The notes under the pieces: model-generated
Databases searched by the model: none
Told to the model about the DNA's origin: nothing
The model's input: the letters and a program-made list of their open reading frames with translations, nothing else
NCBI RefSeq assembly: GCF_000313135.1
Contig: NW_004457496.1
Span: 1-46,165 of the forward strand
Source: Acanthamoeba castellanii str. Neff
Taxonomy: Eukaryota; Discosea; Longamoebia; Acanthamoebidae
Direction: 5' to 3'
DNA length: 46,165 nucleotides
In this document: positions 12,301 to 21,818 of the stretch, piece after piece
Numbering within the stretch: position 1 is the stretch's first letter
Layout: each line of letters starts with the position of its first letter
Made by a program: the position numbers and the translations under genes

Positions 12301-12759
12301 CTGCCGCCGGACGCGCCGCGCACGTTCGAGCTGTACGACGCCAGCGGCACCGTGGTGGCCCTTTCCCGAGCCCGCCGCCAGCGCCAGCAGCAGACAGCCG
12401 CCCAGGGTGGCGCCGCCGAGGGTCTCTTCGGCGACAACCCGCTCGCCATGTTCCTCGTACGTCTTCTTGCCACAGTGGTGTTGGTCTTCTAGATGACGAT
12501 GATGTTGACGCTGACCGTGACGATGGTGGTGACGATGAACCAGAGCACGTTGATGCCGTTCATGCCGCTGCCTGGCGAAGCTGGCGCGGGTGCCGGCCCG
12601 GGCGGCGCGCCGCCACCGGCGGGAGGCGCAGCGGCCAACGAGTGGGTGCGGAATCTGCTGCAGTACCTCGGACGCCAGCCCGACGGCGGCGCTCCCGACG
12701 GCGGCGCTCCCGACGGCGACGCGAGCGACAGCGACGATGGCGAGACCGACGGCCATTGA
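9394..12759 (+). CDS. TCF25: TCF25/NULP1 (RQC1) homologue
   Basis: This family includes animal TCF25/NULP1 and yeast Rqc1, a component of the ribosome quality control complex that acts with Ltn1 and Cdc48. Thirteen exons join to a 694-residue frame: 9394-9546, 9652-9893, 10019-10175, 10272-10347, 10472-10581, 10682-10923, 11004-11063, 11142-11284, 11411-11642, 11776-11902, 12041-12188, 12278-12456 and 12544-12759. The first 130 residues are an acidic stretch followed by a Lys/Arg-rich stretch, a feature of the family. The conserved core includes a W-P-R-F-S block across the splice at 10347/10472, SGDPNTIAQLLQYHPYHVDA, a helical-repeat region with SRTALEYCKLLLTLDPSDP, and the block ending SRAHIMWKTPQ. 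The C-terminus is Pro/Gly-rich with repeats of DGGAP. The only weak point is the last junction (12456/12544), where the acceptor was chosen to keep frame. Confidence 0.9.
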
Positions 12760-13185
12760 AGTTGTTGTCTTCGTCAGTTCGGCTAAATTAATTTCGAGTG
12801 CCTTGGAACGACCGCTGCACTCGTTCCTCGGCGAGGATTTAATTTAGAAATTTTAAGGCTTACGTGGCACGGACCAATCGGAATTAGTGTCGACAGATAG
12901 AAACGGCTGCACAGAAAAGAGAAAAGATTGCCAAAACAACAACTCACATCAACTCGGCGCCTTGGAACGAGTGCAGCTTGTGCGGCAAATTAGAGACGAG
13001 AATTGGGAAGGCGATTCGAGCTCGAGCGTGCGATTGGTCGAGCCACCACCTTCCTTTGCGTTGGGCGATTCGACAGAGATAGAGATCGATCAGCATCCTC
13101 GATAGCAACGAGGAACGATTTTCGTAGACGATACATTTTCGACATTTTTGACAGCCAGTTGCTGGCAGAGTGCTGAGCAATCGAG
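12760..13185. other. intergenic, TCF25 3' end to bromodomain gene 5' end
   Basis: This is a tandem spacer of 426 bp. It lacks the GTGT/ACAC repeats of the introns and is less GC-rich than the exons. No reading frame with protein-like content was seen. The promoter of the downstream gene must lie here. Confidence 0.55.
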
Positions 13186-16100
13186 ATGGAAGTGGAAGAT
13201 GAAGCGGCGGCAACCGCCAAAGCCAGTGTTGACGCTGGGTACGCGGCGCGCCCGATCTCTTGCGAGAGATTGCTCAGAGATGAGATCTTTCAAGCACAGA
13301 TGCGTAATGTGCCCTGCCACGGTGATTCTCACATCCATCTCTTGTCTGGTGCGGCATCAGGCCCAAGAAAAGGGGACGCAAGCCCAAGTCAAAGTCCAGA
13401 TCAAGTGCAGCAATTGAAGGTGCCCATCTTGCCTTCTGCGCTTGCATTCTCTTCGCGAAGCTTGATTGGAGGCCGCTACTCGCTACGCGTGCGTTCGCCG
13501 TGTGCGTGTGCGGCTTTCACGCTTACTCGGGTGGTGTCGGCCGACGTGTAGGACTTCCCAAGGGCAAGAGGACGAGAAGGAGCAAGCTGCAGAAGAAGGA
13601 CAGCGAGTATCTCTACGAGTTCGAGGACACCGACACAGAGGAGGACCAGGCGGCACAGGACACCTCGGGCGACGGAGACCGCAACTACCACGCCAACTCT
13701 GACAGTACGTTGTTTGCGTACCTTTCTCTCTTTTCCTGCTACTTGATCCTCTACTACTTCATACCCCTGCTCTACATTCTACATTCTGCACATTCCAATG
13801 TGCATTTCGTAGCGTGAGCGCTTCAGTTGGTGTTGGCCTTCGTTGTTGTGATGTTTCTTCTCAGCACGCCTGCACATTCTTCTTCTTCTTCTTCGGGATG
13901 AGTGTATCAACTCACCTGCGCTCCACTCTGGACACTCACAGGCGGCAGTGATTCTGATGCATCAACGAAGGAATCTGGCGCGGTGCCCGTCGAGATTGCC
14001 GCGCCGCCGCCGCCGCCTCCACCCGCGGCTGCGTCCAGCCCAGCACCAGTCGTCAGTGCTGCAGCCGTCGCTGTAGTGGCCAGCCCCACCGAGTCCAAGT
14101 CGCCGTCCGCCACCCACCGGTGCCTTCATTTTTGCCTTCTTCTTCTTCTCTTTTCGTTTTCGCTTTCGTTTGCCTTTGCACGCTCTCTCGCTCAACCGTC
14201 GCCGATGATAACAGGTGCAACCAGTGTCATGCCCATAATTCGCTGAAGACCTGCCCGCGTGGCTACTGCTCGTGGTGCTGCAAACACTCGGACGAGGGTC
14301 CTTGCACCGCCCACGACAGGAGTACATTCTACTCTCCCTCCCGACATGTGCGCGTGCGCAGTGTTGCGGTTTCACAGCTTCAGCGTGCTAACCGGATGCT
14401 GGCCGGATGTAGGCAAGCGGAAGAGGGAATCGCCAGCAGAGGCAACAACGACGACGGTGGCAGCGGCGCCTCCTGCGACAGCGCCGGCGACGGCAAAGGA
14501 GACCACCACGACCACCACAGCCACCACAGCCGCGGCTGGAGCCAAACCAACACCTCCTCTGAAGCGAGGGCGGGGCCGGCCTCGGAAGAACCCCTTGCCG
14601 CCCGCGCCCGCACCTGCGCCCGCGCCAACAGCCACGGCCTCTCCCGATCCCATTACCACTACCGCGAGCCCCAGCAGCACTGTCGCAGCCGCCCCCTCCA
14701 CTGCGCCCGCCATTGCGTCTGCGGAGTTGACCACTGCTGCTGGCAGCCCGCGACCCGTTCCCATGGACCTGGAGACTTCTTCCGCCACCCCGGCACCCAC
14801 CGAGGTACGCACGGGCCGTGTGTTTGTCGACATCAGACCTGTTCACACATTTGCTGATGGTGTTATCGTCATCACCATCCAAAATAACAGGAACCGGCGG
14901 CCGTCGGCGCTCAGGGCAAGGCGATCAAGGCGGCAAAGAAACGCGAACTCGACCAAGGTATGTCGTCGTTCGTTAGACAATGAATTGCTGCAACGGCTGA
15001 ACAGTGCGTTTGGTTGTGTCGCACAGCCGCCGAGCAGGCCAAAGAGGCGAAGAGGCGAAAGATGCAGGAGAAGCGATTCCTGCGGCTCTACCGAAGCCTG
15101 CGGCGGATGAACCACGTGGAGGCCAAGCGACGCGACTTGCTCGAGGCCGGCGGCGACCCCAACGAGGGCGTCGTCAACGGCGTTCTGTACAGAAAAGTCA
15201 AGCGCTCCGTCATCGACAACATCAACGCCACCCCCGACGGCACCAACGACGAACAACAACAACAACAAGTCACCAATCGGCAACAGCAAAGCAACAATGA
15301 CGAGGCGGGGCAGGATGACGACGAGGAGGAGCGCTTCTGGGTGGACCGATACGGGTGGCCGCTCGAGGAGGACGTCTACATGGGCACGGACATCGTGGGC
15401 GAGTGGGATGCGTGGCGCGACGAGCACCAGCGCCGGGAGGACCAATTGGAGAGCGCCCGACGCGCGGCTGCTGCTGCCACGTCATCATCATCGTCGACAT
15501 CGACATCATCAACGGCAGAAAGTGCTTCGGCCATATTCGCCCCTCGCCATTTCGGCAACGGCCACCGAAGGGGAAGCGTGCGCGGCGAGAACGGATTCGG
15601 TGGTGGGTGGAACGACGATCACTGCGGAGGCGGGCTGGCGGCTTCGTCGGTGTCGTTTGACAACATCAGCGATGACGACAGTGACGACGACGATGACGCC
15701 AACGACGACGGCCACGGTCGCCGTGCCAGGTTCGGTGCGCGATCGCTGTCGCTCGACGCCGTTGGTTGCGCAAGCGCGAGAGGCGGAGGCGGTGGTGTGG
15801 ACAGTGGGGACGAGGGGCACACATACGCGCGCAGCGATAGCAGCCGGCCACGCTTCATGTCGCGCCACGCCGCCAAGATGCGTAAGCGATACCCCATGCT
15901 AGCCGAGTACGCACCCCGCACTCTTCACGCGCACGGTCCCGTCGTTGTTATCACGCGCGAAACGCTGAATGCTCACGCACCGCACGTGTCGTGTTGGCGC
16001 TGTGGCTGCAGGTGGCGAGCGTCGAGTATGTCGTACGAGGACAAGCGGCAGCTGATGCGCGATATAACGCTGCTCGATGCCGACCACGTGCCCGAACTCC

Positions 16101-18158
16101 TCAAGATCATATTCCGGCAGATGCCCGACTCCTTTGCCACGGTGCGCGCTTGCGCGTGTGTGCCGTTGTCCCCAAACCATGATCTCATATCGAATGGGGC
16201 GGTGCGTGTGATTGTGTGTGTCGTGTGTGTGTCGTGTGTGTGTCGTGTGTGTGTGTGTGTTGATGCAGAGACAGATGCTGGCGCAGACGATAGACATGGA
16301 CGTCTCCTTCCTGTCGCCCGCCACCCTCTCCCGAGTGGAGGACTACGTCTACACCGTCCTCGGTACCCAACACTTGACTCTCGCACACACCGCACACGCT
16401 GTAAAGCAAGCTCACCATTTACTGTTTTTGCCCGAACCAACAGGGAAGCGGCATGGCCAACAGCAGCTGCAGCAGCAGCAACGACGCCGCAGCGCCTCGG
16501 TGTCGCTCAACTCGTCGTCCTCGCGTGCGGGTTCCCCGCCCCACACCCCGCTGTCCGCCTCCGGGTCCTCCCTGCGGCGACGGCGCGCCACGAGCAGCGT
16601 CGTCAGCATCCAACAGCACGGCAGCGACGACGACTCCTGGCTCAACGACGGCGACGATGTCGACATCAACGTCGATGTCGACAGCAACGACGGCTTTAAT
16701 CATAATAGCCTCAGCCACAGCAGCACCGGTCACGCGGCCAAGGACGCGGCCGATCGTCATCGACCGCGGCGCGACAGCGTCCTGTCGGCTTCGGCTCCCG
16801 TCACGACCACGGCCCATCGATCATCGACGGTGGCCGGCAAGGGCAAGGCCAAGGGCGGCGGACGGACGCGGGGCAGCAGCGGCAAGGCGCGCAAGACCGA
16901 GCGCAGCACATCACCGCGTGGCGAGGAGGCACGAGGCCGACGCCGATCGGCATCGACCGACGGCGCCGCCGCCGACGAAGTTGATACGAATCAAACCATC
17001 ACCACCACGCCGGCCATCGTCATCTCCACCCCGACCGAGGAGGGAGCCACCACCACCACTACTTCTTCATCACCCGCAGGCATCGCCGCCTCCGGCGATG
17101 ACGTGGCTGCGCCACCGGCGAGCGTGACGTCACCTCCCGGGAGGCGGGGCTCGTCGTCCGGCGGCCGCACCCCGCGCAAGCGAAAGAACAGCAGCACGTC
17201 GCCGGCCAAGGCGCCGTCACCGCCGGGCGCGGCCGCAGCAGCTGCCGTCGGGACGGCCACGTCGCCCGGCGACTCGCTGGTGCTGCCGCCCAAACAGCCC
17301 AAGCAGGCGTCGCCCACCGTGCGGCCGCGGCGCACGCGCAAGGTGCGGATGTTCGACCCGCACGGCGACAAGGCGGCGCCGCTGCCGAAGCCGCTCCACG
17401 CGTGCCTGGAGATCCTGCAGGAGCTCATGGCCCACGAGTACGGCTGGGTCTTCAACACGCCCGTCGACCCGCTCGCCCTCAACATCCCCGACTACTTTGA
17501 CGTCATCAAGAACCCCATGGACCTCGGCACCATCAAGGTTGTCTTTCCCTCCTCTTTTCTTTTTCGTTTCTTCTTTTTTCTTTCTTCAAGACAAGGACTT
17601 GCGTTGACGACGTGTGTGTGTCGTGCGGTGTGTGTCGTGTGGTGCGAACAGACGCAACTGCAGTCGGGCCACTACGAGACGCCGGAGGAGTTTGCGGCGG
17701 ACGTGCGGCTGGTGTGGAACAACGCGCTGACCTACAACGAGCAGGACAACGAGGTGCACCTGCTGGCCAAGGAGTTCCAGGCGGCCTTCGAGCAGTCCTA
17801 CGCCTCCGTCCAGGCCGAGTGGGACCGCCACAAGCAGCTCCACCCGACCCCCGCCCGCGCCGCCGCCACCACCACCAAGAATGCCGCCGATGTCGCCGCC
17901 GCCACCACGTCGACGACGCCGACGCAAGTCATCGAGGGCGGAGAGACGAAGACAGAGGAGGAGAAGGAAAAGGAGAAGGACGCGATGGAAGAGGAAGAGG
18001 CCAACACGACAACGACGATGTCGACGCCAACGACGACGGCGCCGCCCCTGGAAGTCGTCGAGACCGTTGAAACGAAAACGGAACCGGAAGAGAAGCAAGA
18101 AGAGGAGGAGGGCATCAAGCAGGAGCTTCCGGCGGAAGAGGAGAAGACCAAAGTCTAA
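13186..18158 (+). CDS. NET-bromodomain AT-hook chromatin protein
   Basis: This is a probable nuclear acetyl-lysine reader. Twelve exons join in phase to 1237 residues: 13186-13238, 13361-13419, 13552-13704, 13942-14119, 14215-14321, 14413-14804, 14891-14957, 15027-15906, 16012-16141, 16269-16362, 16444-17537 and 17652-18158. Order: AT-hook-like KKRGRKPKSKSR near residue 22; a Cys-rich module at about 148-183 (C-x2-C-x8-C-x4-C-x2-CC, then a further Cys and His); a second AT hook, KRGRGRPRK, near 235; a basic coiled segment; a NET/ET domain at about 635-705 (MSYEDKRQLMRDITLLDADH, then VSFLSPATLSRVEDYVYTVL); a long Ser/Thr/Pro- and Arg-rich linker; one bromodomain at about 1016-1125 (VDPLALNIPDYFDVIKNPMD, then the VWNNALTYNEQDNEVHLLA helix with the conserved Asn); and an acidic Thr-rich tail. 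BET and plant GTE proteins place ET after the bromodomain, so the order is reversed here. The gene is convergent with ALG8, with 61 bp between stop codons. Confidence 0.88.
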
Positions 18159-18219
18159 TGAAGATTGAAGATCGAAGAAGAGGAGATGAACGAAGATGAG
18201 GAGGAGGAGATGAGGGTGA

Positions 18220-21200
18220 CTAGGAGCGTTTGAGGGGAGCGGGAGAGGAGCGGGCGGAGGAGGTGGTGGAGGGGACGACGATGAGGAGGAAGGCGCGGTA
18301 GAGGCGGACGAAGGCGTGGAGGAGGCCGAGGGCGCAGTAGAGGGAGGTGACGAGGAGCGGGAGGAAGGGCAGCCGCCCGCCGGCGCCCCACAGCCACGCG
18401 TGGAGGCCGCCCCACGACCCGCCGTAGGCCTCCACCGCCGCGAGCCCCGCCAGATAGGCCCCGTCGCCCGTCCACCAGCCGCCCACCAACCTCTCCTCCG
18501 CCGCCGGCTCCGTCCCGCCGCCGCCGCTACGACGTCTGCCCGCACGACAACGATGATGACGATGAAGGTGAAGGTGACGATGACGATGATGGTGAGGAGA
18601 TGCACAAGTGTACAAACGAAGAGGAATGATGAAGAAGAGGAGGAGGAGGAGGAATGATGATGATGAAGAGGAAGGATGAAGGATGGAGGAGGAAGGGTAC
18701 CGTTCGGGTGCGCGAGGGGGAGCGTGGATCTGCGGGAGGAGGACCCAGGCGACGAGCGTGTAGGTGCCCACCAGCAGCACCTTGGTCGCGTACTCTGCAC
18801 CACGTCAAGCAGCAGCAGCAGAAGAAGAAGAGGTGAGGCGGAGGAGAAGAAGAGGTGAGGAAGAGGAAGGAGGGTTGTTTTGATGTACAACATTTGAAAT
18901 GAACAGTTTTTTTTGTCGTTCGACACGACTGGTGGTGGAGGACCATGGGTGAAGAAGAAGAAGAAGGGAGGGAGGGTAGCGAACCGCGAGGGGTGAAGAG
19001 GAGTGGGAAGAGCGAGTAGTGGGCCACGGTCGACGCGAAGAAGAAGGCGTGCGCGTAGTCCCGGTCCATTCCCGCCAACAACCTGCCGCGCGCGTGTCGT
19101 GTCGTTTAGTCGTGTCGTGTCGTGTCGTGTCGTGCGTGCCGTGTCGTGTCGTGTCGTGTCGCGTCGCGCATGGGCGGCGTTGTGAGGAGGTGGGGGGGGA
19201 GGTGGGGCGTACGTGAGGAGCAGGATGGGCATGAGGACGGCCTTCTCGTGTACGTGCCACGAGAACATGAAGAAGCAGAGCGAGCACTGCACCAGCGCCG
19301 CGATGAACACGCGCCCTCCACGCCCGCCGTCCAGCAGCTTCCACAGCAGCGGCTACGCACCCACCCAACACGTTCGCAACACCCCACCCGCACGTGTGGC
19401 ATGTGTCATGCGTTGTGCGTTGTGCGTGTCGTGTCGTGTCGTGTCGTGTCGTGTCGTGTCGTGTCTGCCGTGAGTGTCGTGTGTCGTGTCGTGCGTACGG
19501 TCGAGGCGGCTAGGGTGAGCACGAAGGTGTGGAGGGGCTTGACCACCGGCAGCACGGCGTGCTCGAACTCGCCCACGAGGCCGCCCGTCATCACCCCCAC
19601 CCCCACGCTCCCCATCCCGAACCGGCGCAACACTGCGCGTTGTGTAAGGGGGGGGGGCGTCAGTCAGTCGCCGGTGTGCGTGTCGTGTGTCGTGTGTCGT
19701 GTCGTGTTGCGTGTCGTGTCGTGTGTCGTGTCGTGTCATATGTCGACGGTGTGTTGGCACGTGCGTTGTGCGAGAATTTTGTCGGCCACGTTGTAGAGGG
19801 TCCAGAAGTTGGGCGCCCAGTAGGCGTTGCAGAGGCCCCGGCCGAACGGGAACAGACGCGACAGCACCTGCCGGATCTGCACACGCCGCACACACGCAAC
19901 ACGTGAGCCGCACACCACACACGGCACACGACACACACGGGCTTACACACGACACACACGGACGCACGCGCGGCGCACGACACGACACGCGCGGCGCACA
20001 CACCTGGGAGAGGTAGACAAAGGGGCCGAGCGAGACGGCGACGACCGCGAGGACGACAAGGCCAACTCGAATGAAGCGCAGCGGGCTGAAGCTTCGCGGC
20101 TTCTCGCCGGCGCCGTACCACTCGTCGCCCTCCTCCTCCGCGCAGCTTCCCTCCGTATCGCTCTCCGTGTCGCTCCCCGCCAGCGACGGCCGACGCCGGC
20201 GGTCGGGCGAGAGGGGGGCGGCAGAGGGGGCGGAGGGGGCGGCAGAGGGGGCGACGGAGGGGGCGACGGAGGGGGCAGCAGAGGGGGCGCAGAAGCAGTA
20301 GTTCTTGAGGATGTAGACGAAGTAGACGGGGGCCATGTAGACGAAGATGTGCTTCATGTTCACCACCACCGTGAACAGCGCCGCGCCCACCAGCACCTAT
20401 GCCACCGCACACGCACACACGCACACACGCACACACGCACACACGCACACACGCACACGTGTGAGTTTCGTGGGGGGGGGAATGGTGTGAGTGGTTGGGA
20501 GCGGTACGTGCGAGTGGAGAATGGCGTCGATGGAGAGGAGGAGGAGGCCCATCAGCAGCCCGTTGTACTGGAAGTGCACGTCTGGGTCCACCGCGACGAC
20601 TCGCAATGAGTGGCACCACACACGACACACACGCCACACGACACGACACGACACGACACACACGACACGCGGCGGATGGTACGATCGACGATGAGGAGGC
20701 CCGGGTTGAGGACCACCAGCCCCACGCACACCAACCGCTTCGCCTCGCTCAGCGGAAACAACGTCTGACACAACCTGCATGCGCGTGCGTGTGCGGTGCG
20801 TGCGGTGCGTGCGTGTGCGGTGCGTGCGTGTGCGGTGTCAGACGTGTGCGGAGCGCGCGAGCGGTTCGAAGAAAGAGAGTTGGAACCGGAGGGCGCCGGC
20901 GAAGAGGACGAGGTCGGTGGCGATGACGGTGAGGCGCTGGAAGAGGACGGCGAGCGGGGAGGCGTAGTTGAGGTGATGGAGCTCGACCATGGCCGGGTCG
21001 AACCACACCGCCGCGTGGGCCAGCGCCCACTCGAACCAGGCGAACAGTGGCGGGTAGTCCAGCGTCCACTCCGATGTCGACTGTCAGCCCGCACACGCAC
21101 ACGCACACGCACCACCGCACACAACGATTTTTTAATTAAAAAATTAATTAATAATTAAAAGAATAAAAGAAAGAAAGAATAGGAAATATACCTCGTAGTA

Positions 21201-21447
21201 CCAGTTGGAGAGGGGCAGGGTGTGGGTGATGGCCATCCAATTGCGGTGCACCTCAAAGTCTGTGCTTCGGCTGGCGTGGGCGACACGTCAGCAATTTATT
21301 CGCCTTTATTATAAATAAAAAAAAATGGTGGATTAAAAACGTGGGTGGCCCGTACTAGGAGGGGATGAGGAGGAGCTTGAGTGCGGTGGCCATCAGGAAC
21401 ACAGCACGCAGGCGCCCCGCACCCGCGTCGCGGCCCAACACCTCCAT
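18220..21447 (-). CDS. ALG8: ALG8, dolichyl-P-Glc:Glc1Man9GlcNAc2-PP-dolichol alpha-1,3-glucosyltransferase
   Basis: ALG8 is a multi-pass ER membrane enzyme that adds the second glucose to the lipid-linked oligosaccharide, using dolichyl-phosphoglucose. The ATG at 21445-21447 opens [13 protein letters not shown] and the stop is at 18220-18222. Signature blocks in order are [20 protein letters not shown] (about 21270), [20 protein letters not shown] (about 21080), LNPGLLIVD joined to [18 protein letters not shown] (about 20700 to 20520), [20 protein letters not shown] (about 20350), [20 protein letters not shown] (about 19830) and [19 protein letters not shown] (about 19240). The FEVHRNW and EWTLDYPP blocks are the luminal signature shared with ALG6; the wording around them favours ALG8. 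An insertion at about 20120-20300 encodes repeated PSAAPSVA units followed by an acidic Ser-rich loop. Exon edges are approximate, and the last exon at about 18220-18530 is less well conserved. Confidence 0.88.
19109..19160. repeat. TCGTG pentamer array in an ALG8 intron
   Basis: Tandem TCGTG units with occasional changes lie in an ALG8 intron. A second array of the same unit occurs at about 19428-19466 in the next intron. Confidence 0.85.
20205..20290 (-). repeat. in-frame short repeat encoding PSAAPSVA in ALG8
   Basis: On the + strand, units of about 12 bp (GGGGGCGACGGA and close variants) repeat seven or more times inside an ALG8 coding exon. On the - strand they encode Pro-Ser-Ala/Val-Ala units in a loop between membrane segments. 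The unit is a multiple of three, so copy-number change would keep the frame. Confidence 0.7.
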
Positions 21448-21818
21448 CTCCGGCCCAGAAACAACCTATTTTCTTTTTCTTTTTTCTCTCTCTTCCTCTC
21501 CCTTTTCTCTCCACTTTTTCCTGCGCAAATCCTGCACGAGGCTCGGGGTTTTCTGGTTACATGGGACAAACACAACGTGTGTGTTGGGGGGACCTCATCC
21601 TACATCCTCCCTCAGGCTGGGGCCGGTTTGCATTCTGCCGTGGTAGACCAGGCTGGATTTACCTTGGCTGTTTGGAGCCCAAAACCGAGGGCATTGGTGT
21701 GTTCTGGTGTTGTCTCTCTTGGTTGCCCAGGAGGCCAACAGCAAAAAAAAAAAAAAAAAAGGAATTTGGGTTCACAAAAACAAACCGTTTCCCCCTGGCA
21801 CTCACACAACACACAAAG
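21448..21818. promoter_or_regulatory. divergent promoter region of ALG8 and paxillin gene
   Basis: This is 371 bp between two outward start codons. It contains a CT-rich tract (about 21465-21525) and an A18 run at about 21744-21761. No gene was seen. Confidence 0.5.

Noticed and set aside
13186..13551. Reading the first exon of the bromodomain gene straight through to 13551 without introns
   Set aside because: Phase fails at the next exon. Splicing at 13238/13361 and 13419/13552 restores phase and yields an AT-hook-like basic segment.
17586..19310. A 574-codon - strand frame spanning the end of the bromodomain gene and ALG8
   Set aside because: Only its ALG8 exon pieces are real. The remainder is antisense to the acidic tail of the bromodomain protein and reads low-complexity Ser/Arg/Leu.
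21738..21765. The A18 run upstream of the paxillin gene considered as a retroposed poly(A) tail
   Set aside because: No coding or retroelement sequence precedes it and no target-site duplication could be seen.
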